Source: Pseudorasbora parva (lineage: Eukaryota > Chordata > Actinopteri > Cypriniformes > Gobionidae). Taken from it: a stretch of 64,000 nucleotides of DNA. The translations under genes and the position numbers were made by a program. The stretch spans positions 21,217,950 through 21,281,949 of the forward strand of contig NC_090177.1 in the NCBI RefSeq assembly GCF_024679245.1. The letters run 5' to 3'. Shown one piece after another: positions 23,331-37,419 of this stretch; position 1 is the stretch's first letter; every line of letters begins with the position of its first letter. The notes under the pieces were generated by a model, which was given only the letters and a program-made list of their open reading frames with translations, had not been told where the DNA came from and ran no database searches.

Positions 23331-24729
23331 TCTGCTGTTCATTAGCACACAGGTAGAAAAAAAGCAATGACTTTTCTGTCATTGTATATCAAGCTATATA
23401 CTCTCTTATGACTAATAAGAGTTCTAGTTTCATCTTATTTATTTTTTTAAACAAGGATCCTAATGGAGGAAATCAACTGAAAGACCTCTTTTTGAACTTG
23501 CTTGGAAATCTATGCAAATTTTCCCCGCTGCACAAATTCTAGCATTAAATATGATATTTACTGGTCGTATACGTGTCTCTGGCAACCGCTAGACATTTAT
23601 GATAATATAAATTAATGTATTCTTGTGACACTATAAAAGCATTAGCAAGTAAGTGATTGGTGCCCTACATTTTAGGTGCCAGTTACACTATAAACATGAA
23701 AAATAAAACAAATAATTTTGGACTAAATGGGTAGCCTAAATTACAGGCCTAATAATTAAAAAAATCTCATCGCAATTCTTAACTAGCCTATTAATATAAA
23801 TATAAATCTGTACAATCTCATTCATGTTTAAACATGATTTAATGCCCTAGATGAGTAGCCTGTTTATAGGTGGACCTTTGTGCATACTTGTTTTCTAATA
23901 ATTGTACGTTTTGATTCACAAATTCATACAAAATTGCCACCTTTATGTTTTATCACCTTTGTTGTGCTGTGGTTAGGTTTAAATATATCTATGTATGATA
24001 GCCTAAGTTATGACTTGGATCAAACTCAAATGCATCCCATCCTGAAATGCTGTCATTTTATTGGGAATTCTTTACAACCACACTTGCCATTTAACTTCAC
24101 AGCGAAGGCAAAGGAACACTATGTTGCCAGCAAAGCCCAAAAGACACTTCGGATCACGAGTCAGCCCACAACAGAACCCAGTCATACACCACTAAGTCAT
24201 CTCCTCCAGCATCACAGAACAGCCGAGGAGCCGACAGTGTTTATCTGAAGTCAGATGAGTGGCTAATGTGGGAGGATAGTTGTTTAAAAGTCTGATTTCT
24301 TTGTTTGGCCACTGCAGATGAAACCTCTTTGCTTGAAGTCTTCTGTCTCTGGAATGTTGCTTGTTTGTGTTTAGATAAGAGCTAAACATGCTGCGTTCAT
24401 ATATGGTGGTGCACAGTGCTTAATATGTAGAGACTTATTTACGCGCTCTGTATTTAATGATTAAAGCCTTGATGGGTGTTCCCAAAGAACTAGGATCAAA
24501 ACATACATATCCATATTCAGAAATGATTTATGATTTGCCAAGATTTCGGTTTAGTCTTGCAATTAATTTCAGTTATAGGGTTATATATTGGAAAATACTG
24601 CTTTTCAAGCCTATAAGCTTTCTTGGACAAATGAAGGTCACTAAGCTATTGATGGGTGTATGCACAAGATAAACCGTTTGGCCTTCTGCAGTGAAAAACG
24701 GTGGCCTACATTTTAAGATGTTTAAAAAT
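23331..24729. other. Intergenic, upstream of rbms2
   Basis: AT-rich DNA with no gene recognised. The frame at 23880-24248 has no recognisable domain and no codon-like bias, so it is taken as chance. Confidence 0.45.
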
Positions 24730-25080
24730 GTAATTTAGCCTCCAGTCTTCAGTGTCACGTGATGTTTCGGAAATCAATATGCTTAATTTGGTGCTCCAGA
24801 AACATTATCATCAACACTCTAAAAAATGCTGGGTTAAAAACAACCCAAGTTGGGTTGAAAATGGACAAACCCAGAAATTGGTTGTTTGAATGGGTCCATT
24901 CACTGGGTTCAAACAACCCAATTTTTGGGTTTGTCAAGTTTCAAGCCAACTTGGGTTGTTTTTAACCCAGCATTTTTTTAGAGTGATATTATGTGCAAAC
25001 GTGATACATTTTTTCAAGATTCTTTGTTGAATAAAGCAAAAATCTTTTGTAACATTATCTGATATACTGTCTTGTATTGA
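24730..25080 (+). repeat. Common teleost repeat (CCAGTCTTCAGTGTCAC type), interrupted
   Basis: It carries CCAGTCTTCAGTGTCACGTG, GGTGCTCCAGAAACATTATC, then after a break GTGATACATTTTTTCAAGA and GAATAAAGCAAAAATC. This is the same family as 40436-40819 and 44519-45960. A 171-bp palindromic element interrupts it. Confidence 0.75.
24815..24985. mobile_element. Palindromic MITE (CACTCTAAAAAATGCTGGG)
   Basis: The ends are CACTCTAAAAAATGCTGGG and its reverse complement, CCCAGCATTTTTTTAGAGTG. The arms extend about 75 bp with few mismatches, so nearly the whole element is a hairpin. It sits inside the repeat at 24730-25080. This is a common cyprinid MITE. Confidence 0.85.
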
Positions 25081-28397
<3,317 letters not shown>

Positions 28398-28625
28398 CAT
28401 TTTAAATAATGTTTTATAGTAAATACAGTAAATTATAGATAAACCAAATCCTAATTACAAAGCAAATGCTAATTACTGTAATATTACTCAATACCAATTA
28501 ACAAGGGCACCTTAAAGTAAAGTGTAAACAAAGTTTTCCTTTTCATTATGGTTTTAGTAATTTTGCTGAATACTTTATAATTTATAACAATAATTTGTAT
28601 TGTTTTTTATTTTATTAAGCTTTAA

Positions 28626-29451
28626 CCCCTTGTGTCACCCCCCTTTTTGGGGGTAGAGCTAAAAACGGGATGTCCAGATTCAAATTAATGTAATTCTGGA
28701 ATGGTTTGGAATATGAACATAATTTTGGGCTCGTTTTTAAAAACACACTTGGAAGTTGCTTGTACATGTGACAGAAGTTGAATAAAATTCAAAATAAAAA
28801 AGTTATAGGTGTTTAAGTTTGTTGTAATAAAAAAAAGTAATTTAATATTTATTTATATTTTATTTAAAAAAAACAAAAAAAACCAAAAACAATATGTGTT
28901 GAATTTATTTCATGTCAAATGAAAAGCCTTAAGTCTAAATAAGTTGTGTTCCAAATTTGACATTGATATCACAAAAAATGAGGTTTCTATGTTATTTTTA
29001 GTCGCTATACCAACAATGCCCACTAGGTACTAGTTATGCTCCTTGTATGATTTGTAATGGAGGACTGATTTGATTTACATTTTTTATTTTATTTTATTCA
29101 AACAGCAATAAAACAATCTAGATAGGTTGTAAATTATTTTTTAAACCATAAATATGACATATAAAAAATGAATATGACCATATACAAAAAACAAAAAAAA
29201 CAACTACTACTGAAACCATATTGTACAGGAATTTAGCTTTTTTTGTGCTAAATTTTCTTGTCACAAATTAATGAATTACTGTCACTACCTAATTTTAAAT
29301 ATAAAGCAGTGGTCAAATATGAAAAATACAATATCTAAGGTCTCCAATGATATATAGTTTGTCAAGATTAGTTTAGGTTTAGTATAGAATATTACGGTTT
29401 TAAAAATGTAATGGCTTTGGGCCCACCGGTGGGCCAGTGAGACTTAAGGGG
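28626..29451. mobile_element. TTAA-flanked MITE (CCCCTTAAGTCTCAC type)
   Basis: The left end is TTAA (28622-28625) then CCCCTTGTGTCACCCCC. The right end is GTGAGACTTAAGGGG then TTAA (29452-29455). The outer inverted repeats agree over about 15 bp. The interior is AT-rich without a coding frame. Confidence 0.85.
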
Positions 29452-29514
29452 TTAATTTATATCTTACCGGTATTTAAGTTTTAGTTCAGTGTGTCTACTT
29501 CAGCTTATCTTAAG

Positions 29515-30905
29515 CAGAGGTGGACAGTAACTTAGTACATTTACTCGAGTACTGTACTTAAAGGAGTACTTCAGTGCTGGAAAGATGAATCTGTATTTAA
29601 ACTGTGCCATTAATGTAGTAGCAATGTGAAATTATTTTTTAATTTAGTCCTTTCTAGACTGAGAAAGACAGAAAACGTATTTTTGTCTCATGGGGATGAA
29701 AGACAACAATTCCCAGAATGCTTTGCTGCCCTACGAGGCCACGCCCAAAGCCACGCTACTAGTCTAGACTACTGAATCACCGTTCATTTTCATAAAATCA
29801 GTTCAGTTAGAGAACAGACACTACAATTAAAAACTGAGCGTGTCTGTTCATTATGTGATTTAGCCGCTGAGGGAGTCTCACAGCCCAAAACGCTGCAGGA
29901 GTCATGAATGAGCTCGTGATGAGAGCTGAGGTAAACGCGTCCGCAGCATAGATTCACAGCGCATGTTCAGTCTGCTACGTTTTCAGTTCATGCCTTTGAA
30001 TGAATACATGAATTTTTCCAGAAATAAAATGCATAAATCTCTTATCTCAGGGGGATACGAGGGGGGAAGCACAATCATTCGAATATACTCCAGGGTTTCT
30101 ATTGATACAAAGCCATATCGCTGAAGTAACGTTAACCCTTTAAGTACACTTTTTGAGTATCTGTAGGCCTACTTGAGTATTTTCTTTCTGGAAACGTATG
30201 ACTTTAACTTCACTGCATTTGAAAGACAAATATCGCACTTTTTACTCCACTACATTTCTATCAAGGTCCTCAAAGTCTAAAGTCGTTTTTTGTTGCAGGT
30301 TTGAAATTCAGTGGATGATTTTTTCTTCTTTAAAAGGTGTTTGGGTTTCTACAGAAAAACTTTCAGGAATCCCTCTTGTAGGGTCACGTGAAGTTCAATG
30401 ATTTCCCAGCATTTTTTAAACACTGATTTATAGTTTATAGCAAAATGGAAGAAGATGGATGTCAAAATGTTCATTTTGTTGAGTATTCATATAAACAAAG
30501 TTGATTATGTCCTAAGCGGAGGTAAACAGTTGGAGAACATTGGATGTGTATCAGTGTATTGGATATGTGCATTCAGCATTAAAGTGACAGCAGTTTTGTA
30601 AAGAGCTTTAAATGAGTTTAAGTTAGTCGTATGCTAGTATGTCAGATGGAGCATCACTGACTGGCTTAAACCATGATGGCATAATGTGCATTATACAACA
30701 AAAATAAAATAATGCGTTGACATAAAAAAAAAATTTTAATTGACTTTTGATACTTAAGTACTTTTGAAAACAAATAGGCCTACTTCTGTACTTTTACTTG
30801 AGTAAAAATCTCTTTTTACAACTTTCACTTATAATGGAGTAATATTTGACCAGTACTTTTACTTTTACTCAAGTAATGAAGTTAAAAACTAAATGAGTAA
30901 AAACT
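29515..30905 (+). repeat. Common fish repeat (AGAGGTGGACAGTAAC), interrupted
   Basis: It begins GCAGAGGTGGACAGTAAC then TTTACTCGAGTACTGTACTT. It resumes at 30143 with GTACACTTTTTGAGTATCTG and ends near TTTTACTCAAGTAATGAAG. This family is abundant in teleosts. It is broken at TACTTAA/GTACAC by a TTAA element. Confidence 0.8.
29562..30138. mobile_element. TTAA element nested in the 29.5-30.9 kb repeat
   Basis: Both sides show TTAA (29558-29561 and 30139-30142). Removing the insert and one TTAA restores the unbroken word TACTTAAGTACAC of the host repeat. The element starts AGGAGTACTTCAG and ends CTGAAGTAACGTTAACCCT. It has no transposase. Confidence 0.85.
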
Positions 30906-31118
30906 TGGATTAACTAACTGCATAAGTATGCGCACCCATTGAACTAATATTTAGTTGAAGTCCCCTTTGATTTTAATTACATCACTCAGCAGTCTGATTG
31001 GATAGGAGTCTATCAGCTTATCACACAAAAAAAAGTTAACAGACTTTTTTATATATACTGTATTTTATTGTATATTAGCTTTATTCCTATTAATATGAAT
31101 GCGAATGAATTTAGTTAA

Positions 31119-31380
31119 AGCTACACTGTGTGATATTTTCCCCCATCTAGCGGTGTAAAGGTATATGACCATCCAGTGAATATTAGTTTCTGTTCCTCTC
31201 AATTCTGATTTCGTTTTAACTCCCACGGTGGCTGATTTAGTCCAAGATTAACATGGCAATCCCCCTCTTCACATTCGACATGGTGCCATCGAGTGTTAAA
31301 ACGTGAAAGGTGAAGCTTGAATTTACGGGTATGTCCCTCTTTGGCTAATGTACTTTCAAGATGGAGGGGCAACATGGCGA
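31119..31380 (+). mobile_element. TTAA MITE left part (AGCTACACTGTGTGATATTT)
   Basis: It starts TTAA (31115-31118) then AGCTACACTGTGTGATA and CCCCCATCTAGCGGTG, a common cyprinid MITE end. It is broken at 31381 by the element that follows, and its right end was not found. Confidence 0.65.
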
Positions 31381-31854
31381 CCGGTGTCATGACAAATCCT
31401 GTCCCCCTGTGAAATCGTGTCCGCTGGTAGCGGTTTTAAATGCCTGATCAAAAGTTGTTATACATGGTTATGGACAATTCATTGTTTAAAAATAACTAAA
31501 TAATAAACTAATAAACTATGAATTCATTGCCATAATAAGTACACACGCAGAACATTTATTTAAAATATTTAATTGATTGCTATAATGGGAGCAAAAACAT
31601 GTTCTGAATTATATACTTATATAAGCACTTATAGCTTCAGTTATATACTACTAATATATGAAACATATGCTTTGTAAGACATTAAAGACTATTTTAACAC
31701 AATTTAAACAGCAAAAATCAAAACGCGATTGTGTAAGAATTGTAATCAGGCTCTGAACAGATTACCTATTAAAATTTCTTTCAGCCAATAGAATCGCTCT
31801 TGGGGTCCTTGCGGACACGATTTCACAGGGGGACAGGATTTTTCATGACACCGG
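31381..31854. mobile_element. Element with 44-bp terminal inverted repeats
   Basis: 31381-31424 (CCGGTGTCATGACAAATCC and on) and 31811-31854 are inverted copies with a single mismatch over 44 bp. The interior is AT-rich. A diverged relative of its right part (TTTCAGCYAATAGAATC) occurs near 62685. No coding frame; class unassigned. Confidence 0.75.
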
Positions 31855-33189
31855 CATTCGAACCCCTCACCCATATGTATTTTCAATGGCATATTATAAA
31901 CATACGAGAATACTTTATAACTTGAAAGAAATAAATATACATTAATGAGCACATATATTTTTGAAAGAACTAAGTGTTTTTAGCTAAGAATAAATGTGGA
32001 CATTTTTTGTTAAATTATATTTTTTTAAGCATATTTCTGATATTTCAGAAAATATCACCACCCTCCAAATATTGAGTGTATTAAATTAGTAAAAAAAAGT
32101 AAAAAATTGTTCAATTTGCCATGTTCTATATATATATATAATTTTACTTTTATTTCTTCACCAATCACCATACATGTCTTAAATCTTAAATGCTTTAGCA
32201 TTATGGAAATTGTGTAAAGCAAGCAAGCACTTGGTCTCTGTTTCTAGTTGGTGCTCAAAGTGTAAATGCATGAAAGTGTATGAGATATGCATTATAAGAA
32301 AATTGTACATTCAAAGACATTAGCCAAGCTGTTTGTCCAGACATGTATGGAACACAATTTCATGTCCCCCCCCCCCCCCCCCCCCTGCTGTTGGTGAGGT
32401 GGATTTTCCAAGCTTCAGATAATTCTAGAGCTGTGTTTATCTGTTCCTCAGACTGTCACATCCAATAAACTTCCTCCTGGATAAAAAGACCCACAAAAGG
32501 AAACTCCCCTCTTACAGTCATTAGTGTTGTTTTTCTCTCTCCATACAATTAGAAAAAAATATTTTACCCATTAAGTCATTACTAGTTTTAATATGAACAG
32601 GAAATTGAGAACATACCTTTGGAAACTAACAACTCTACTCATGCAATAATTTATATTGACCACTAGATGGACCCATTTCATTTGTGTAAGAATAGAGACA
32701 AAAGAACCTGAAAATGAACAAAGAAAAAGAGAAAAGGAAACAGGAACCCAATTTACACAGCTACTCTCTGTCAATTCAATTTCAGTTTAATGTTCTTTTT
32801 TAACACGATCAGCATTTTTTTTTTAAAAACAGCGCATTAAAATGTAGGCTACAGAAAACAAAATAACAAAAAGGCAATCCTAAACTCACTTCAAATGTGT
32901 CAATAAACAACAACAACAACAGCATAATAATATGAATTTGTAATTAATTGTTGTTTATGTTTTTTTAAAAACATTTATAGACCTATTAGTTATTTTTTCT
33001 GTGCTTTTTCTTCATCTGTATTATCATCATGTTTGTCATTGATGCTGGAAAAAACAACAACATACAATACAGTCTAAAGTAGCCTAATAGAAATATTACC
33101 ACACGTAACCCCATTATTTAATTGCAACAATTATCCAGCCAAAATCAATTCTTCATATAGGCTAGTTAATCAATATAAATTAATTACAA
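31855..33189. other. Intergenic, upstream of lrp1
   Basis: AT-rich and mostly unremarkable. It contains an AT run near 32126-32141, the poly-C tract listed separately, and (CAA)n near 32910-32922. No gene. Confidence 0.5.
32366..32385. repeat. Poly-C tract, 20 bp
   Basis: Twenty consecutive C residues follow CATGT. The G-strand could form a quadruplex. It lies about 0.85 kb upstream of the lrp1 start region. Confidence 0.9.
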
Positions 33190-33203
33190 AGACTTAAAAG
33201 AGC

Positions 33204-33215
33204 CAAGATGGCTGC
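33204..33215 (+). promoter_or_regulatory. YY1/TISU-like element
   Basis: CAAGATGGCTGC matches the TISU consensus SAASATGGCGGC at 11 of 12 positions. Its ATG (33208) has a strong Kozak context (A at -3, G at +4) and opens a 21-codon frame ending at 33273. If transcription starts just upstream, it could serve as an initiator for a short peptide; otherwise it is a YY1 site. Confidence 0.45.
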
Positions 33216-33275
33216 GTGGCGGGATCAGTTTCCACCAAGTGAGAGTGAAAACAAATGGTCATCCGTAAGCTGAGC

Positions 33276-33287
33276 CGCGCATGCGCA
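33276..33287 (+). promoter_or_regulatory. NRF1 consensus site
   Basis: CGCGCATGCGCA is a perfect match to the NRF1 consensus YGCGCAYGCGCR, a common element of TATA-less promoters. Confidence 0.6.
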
Positions 33288-33342
33288 GGTGCCCAGTGCC
33301 GCGTAGGGCTTTTCGTTTTTTTTGGATTCCTGTCGAAGTGGG

Positions 33343-33350
33343 TGACGTCA
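33343..33350 (+). promoter_or_regulatory. Consensus CRE (TGACGTCA)
   Basis: A perfect CREB/ATF palindrome lies about 0.5 kb upstream of the lrp1 ATG. The rbms2 start region has the same 8-mer. Confidence 0.6.
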
Positions 33351-33680
33351 TGCAGCAGTCCAGTAGAGGCTCCACTTTTCCCCCCTCGCTTAAATTGTAA
33401 CCAGAACCACCAGCTTCAGAAGCGGTGGGGCACAGAAAAGAGGAGCCTTTTTTATTTTATTTTTTGCAGCGAGGACCGTTCACTGATGGTCTTGTGTTTT
33501 TGCTACCCTGATTTTGCAAAAGGAATAATTTGATCAGAGAAGACTGCTTTGATTTTAAGGCATTAAAAAAAAGGCACCACAAACCTCTGTTTGCATGCTG
33601 TTAATCAACATTCATGACCGTGCCATTGTACAACACCTCGCCTTTTTAGGCTGGAAAAGCCTTTTTATATATAGATTTTA

Positions 33681-33818
33681 ATGACATTCTCTGCTGTGCA
33701 TATTGTCTGCTCAGCTACATTTTCTAGCGTGTCGGAGGGCACAAGGAACAACAGACCACGGCGGACAATTGAGGTTTGGATGAGGTGTTTGAATCCAGCC
33801 TTACGTGAACAATTGTGA
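33681..33818 (+). other. Upstream ORF (45 codons) in the lrp1 leader
   Basis: The ATG at 33681 opens a 45-codon frame ending TGA at 33816-33818, 14 nt before the first in-frame lrp1 ATG. The start context is weak (T at -3, A at +4). The peptide has no recognised domain. Its role, if any, would be to limit scanning to the lrp1 start. Confidence 0.4.
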
Positions 33819-33832
33819 TATTTTCATAGGCA

Positions 33833-33929
33833 ATGCCATCTTGCAATGCAAACATGCTGGCTGTTGGATTGCTCTACCTGGGATTAGTTTTTGCAGTAGA
33901 GGTTGTAGATCCCACCAGAGCCATTGAAG
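33833..33929 (+). CDS. lrp1: lrp1 exon 1 (start codon and signal peptide)
   Basis: The frame reads MPSCNANMLAVGLLYLGL then VFAVEVVDPTRAIE and ends GAA G/GTGAGT, phase 1. LAVGLLYLGLVFA is a hydrophobic signal-peptide core. Joined to exon 2 it gives [13 protein letters not shown], matching the mature start of LRP1 in mammals ([13 protein letters not shown] as I recall it). A stop (TAG, 33827-33829) precedes the first ATG in frame. Two in-frame ATGs, 33833 and 33854, both have a purine at -3. The second gives a start (ML...) more like mammalian LRP1 and is equally likely. LRP1 is a type I endocytic receptor for lipoproteins, proteases with their inhibitors, and matrix proteins. The window holds only the first two exons of what is normally an 89-exon gene in mammals. 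Confidence 0.88.
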
Positions 33930-35062
33930 GTGAGTAACCACGACTAAACGTGTTTTGTGTCCATGCATGCATTTGGGAGACAGTCTGTAAAGTTTTCAGA
34001 CATGGCCTGGTAAAAGAGACCAAGCTACAGAACGTGTAGGCTGCTGCTTTCGACACCCACTATGGGCAAAGGCAAATGATTATTTCAGCTTCGCGGGATT
34101 GATTTTGAATAAATAAATATACTGTGTAGAGCATTTGCTTAGTTTTGTTATCACCTGTGATTGCTACATCTGTTATCCTCATCCAGACTTGAGCTGTTTC
34201 ATTATGAAACATTTCGCATTATCAGCATTTCACAGAAGCTACAAATCGCCCGGTGTTTAACTCGTTTGTGCCTTGTGATGTGGGAGTAGTTATATCGTGA
34301 TAGCTTCAACAGGCCTGTGTATTTTTGTGGAGTCGCTTATAAATTCAAACGCCTGTCAAATGTTGAAAGAATATGAGTGAAAGCGGAGCTCGCCACAGGT
34401 CTATTTGCATGCAGTGGACATGCTCCATATTCCCGCATTCTCTATTCAAGTGCACGGGAAGGCACAACCTCCGTTATCAAAAGACAAAAGAGTCTTGTGT
34501 ATTCTTTAGCGTTTTTTTTTTATTTGCGTGACGTAAAACTCATTATCTGATATATTCACGGATAATTGCGCAACACAATCAGAAAGCCAAAATCAGTTCA
34601 TGCTTCTGCACTCCAATATTTAGCCAAAGTTTGAATATTTAGCTTATTTATAAATGTATTGCATCAGGACACCGATTTTTACATTGAAAATCAAGCGAAA
34701 ATATTATACAAAATGAAACGCGTAATATTAATGTCATACTTTTTTGTTGTTGTTATTCTTAAATAATAAATGGTCCAAATCATGTTTATGCTGCAAATTA
34801 AACTGTATTTTCATTGAATAGTGTAATATTTTTAATTAGTAATTTATTGAATAGTATATTTTGTTCATGGTTGGAGCATTCCAAAAAACAAATCTGTGTT
34901 GGTTTTCAGAAATGTATAATGTTCTGCACCATAAAACCTAATTGAACACAGATTTTGATACCAACTACAAAAGACATGAGTAGTATATTCCCTCCCTTTT
35001 TAATGTCCAGTATCCGATTGATTTGTGCAGTTTTATTTAGTTAGCTACGTTTTATTACCTGG
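33930..35062 (+). other. lrp1: lrp1 intron 1, 5' end
   Basis: Unique-looking sequence immediately after exon 1. Positions 33930-34480 are GC-richer and may be part of the promoter region. No exon or transposon end was recognised. Confidence 0.5.
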
Positions 35063-35338
35063 AGGGATAGTTTCCCCAAAAATGAAAATTCATTTATCAC
35101 CCTAATGTTTCAACTACAAACATGTATGAATTTCTTTCGTCTCCTGGACACAAAAGAAGATATTTTGAAGTATATGTTTAACCAAACAGTTGATGAACCA
35201 CAACTGACTTCCATCAACTGTTCGGTTTCCAACATCCTTTAAAATATCATCTTTTGTGTTCAACAGAAGAAAGACATTTATATTGTTTTGGAAAAAACTT
35301 GAGGGTGAGTAAATGATCGATTAGTGAACTGTCTCTTT
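35063..35338. mobile_element. MITE, AGGGATAGTTCAC family (complete, diverged)
   Basis: It runs from AGGGATAGTTTCCCC through ACACAAAAGAAGATATTTTG and its inverted partner ATCATCTTTTGTGTTCAAC to CTTGAGGGTGAGTAAATG and GTGAACTGTCTCT. The arms are inverted over most of the length. The flanking TTAA has decayed. Confidence 0.85.
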
Positions 35339-35849
35339 GGGCATTCTGTTTTCACTTCTGTCCGTGATCAGAACAGACCAGTGACTCACTTTTTGTTTGC
35401 AAACCACCGGATGAGAACCGCTAAGGTAGATCATGGTTGTCTTTGTCGGACACATCTGATTGTTCCCAATCACTTTAAGTTATTTAAGTTGGCTAAATAT
35501 TTTAAAATACCAAAGAGTTTGACCTAGTTATTCCCTTTTATAGCTTTTTATAGTTTTGTGATGTTAACAATAACAATCCAGATAAATGTGAAGAAAATGG
35601 TGCCTACAAAGAACACCAGATGCCTTTTGAATAAATACTCCAGATAGTTTTCTGTGACATCTGTATAAATTATGCAACAGTCCTTTTTAGTAGGACTCAG
35701 AAAACTGGCCTACATTTTGAATTATGCAGATCTAAAAGCAATGCTCATGCCAGAGAAATAAGTGCATATGTAGGCCTGATCAAGAGAAGTCACTCACTAG
35801 GCAATTCAGTACATCTTAACTGCAAAACAAAATATTTTATTTGTCTTAA
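35339..35849 (+). other. lrp1 intron 1, no gene
   Basis: AT-rich intron between two MITE copies, with nothing recognised. Confidence 0.5.
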
Positions 35850-36020
35850 AGGGATAGTTCACCCAAAAATGTTAAATCTGTAGTTTCTTATGTAATTTAA
35901 ACCCTATATGACTTTATTTCCTCTCTGGAATATTCTCATTAAATACAATGAAGGTCGTTTGTGTTTATTGTTTTTGGAGGCCATTGACTTTCGTAGTATG
36001 GACAAAAAATGTAACCGCCT
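35850..36020 (+). mobile_element. MITE left part, AGGGATAGTTCAC family
   Basis: TTAA (35846-35849) is followed by AGGGATAGTTCACCC and then a diverged interior with GGAGGCCATTGACTTTCG. The right end was not found, so it is a truncated copy. Confidence 0.7.
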
Positions 36021-36949
36021 GTTATTTGGACTGTCCCTTTTGAATCATAACATTAATCTGTAATCTTCAGTTACTTAAGGAATCTTCTGTGTAATTTGTA
36101 AGACTGTTGAAGCAATGAGATATGACCAGTTGTGTCGCGAGTCATACAACGTGCAGCCACCTCAGACGGTCTGTCAGATGATTTGGACTGTCGCAAATGA
36201 GTGCCGAGCTTTCATAATAGGTTTAGTTGAGACAAAAAATATGAACCAAATGAACCTCGGGAGACCTCAGATGAACCGTTATCTTGTCTAGACAGGATTT
36301 AGTGCCTGAGGGATGTTGGTAGTTTTATTATACTGATACGTAAAGATAACTGTCATAAACAAATATTGTATATATTTGAACACCTCTCATTCATGGAAGT
36401 AATGAGATGAGATTTTCTTGGCAGGGAATGAGAGTAACATGTAGGTTTTATGATATGAAAGACCGCAGGGAGTTTGTCTGCTCTGTTGAAAATGAGGAAG
36501 AAATGGTCTGGCGGGACGGAGGCATTGTTCTTGTTGTATTATCTTGCTCCACCTCCATCCTCTCTGGAACATCTGGATAGAGGAGAGCCATTATTCTAGA
36601 CATCATAAGTAACTTCAGGGGAGGAATTAGCAACCAGCCTTTTCTCGCAGGATTAGGAGTATGTATCTGCAGAGGCATTGACTCACTGTTAGATCACATT
36701 TTGGCATGTAACGCTTAGCACTGATTTAATGTACATGTTAGCATTTGGCTTCATTGAATGCAGTGACCCTTGCAGTGGTTCAGGCGTAGGTGGTGAGTGG
36801 GCCCGAGCTGGAATCGGTCTACTGTCAATGACTACGGCAGGAACTCATGGCTTTGCGTGGATCACTGTTGGAATGGGAGAACTGATGCTTTTTCACTTTT
36901 GGAGTAGACTAGTTTTTATGCTTTACAACATCTGTAAATATACAGGAAT
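36021..36949 (+). other. lrp1 intron 1, no gene
   Basis: Unique-looking. The frames at 36387-36678 (minus) and 36729-36968 (plus) have no recognisable domain and are treated as chance. Confidence 0.45.
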
Positions 36950-37375
36950 AATCTTTTTTTTTTTTTAAATCTTTTAGTTTTTGTTAGTATTCACAAATTT
37001 GTCAATTTATTAACTTTTATTTCTAGTCACTTTTGGACACTGTTATTTTAATATTATTTATATACTTTTATAGAATTTATTTATTATATAGCTTTTATTT
37101 ACCCGTTACATTTTATTATTGCACATTTTAGAAATTGTATGTTTTTGTCATTTTTATTAGTTTTTTTTTAAAAATAATTATATTTAAGTTATTTTTTCCC
37201 CCCAGTTTTAGTAATTTTAGTTTTTTTATGTACACTTATTTCAGTCAGTTGCTAAGACAAGGTTTTTTTTACGTTTAAGTTGTTCATCTAATATTTTTTA
37301 TTTTATTTCAGCTTATTTTTGAGCAACACAAACAATTTGTAAAAGTTTTAGCTGAGAATAACAAAACTGATTTTA
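36950..37375 (+). repeat. AT-rich interspersed repeat (TTTTAGTTTTAG type)
   Basis: T-rich sequence with CAGTCAGTTGCTAAGACAAG and TTTAAGTTGTTCATC. It is related to 6270-6666. Class unassigned. Confidence 0.5.
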
Positions 37376-37419
37376 GGGCTGCCAAAGTCAATCAGAAGGC
37401 ATCTTTTAAAAACCTTTAA

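Larger units (their letters stand above)
33190..33832 (+). promoter_or_regulatory. lrp1: lrp1 promoter and long 5' leader
   Basis: This region holds an NRF1 palindrome, a CRE and a YY1/TISU-like box, then a leader with several short upstream ORFs. No TATA box was recognised. Mammalian LRP1 also has a leader of several hundred nucleotides. The transcription start is not defined here, so the promoter/leader boundary somewhere in 33190-33450 is inference. Upstream ATGs with stops before the main start include 33486-33533, 33595-33681, 33614-33649 and 33681-33818. Confidence 0.6.

Noticed and set aside
23880..24248. 122-codon frame upstream of rbms2
   Set aside because: No recognisable domain, no codon-like bias, and AT-rich surroundings; most likely chance.
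33255..33533. 92-codon frame in the lrp1 leader as a separate gene
   Set aside because: It overlaps promoter motifs and the leader and has no homology. At most its 3' part is an upstream ORF.
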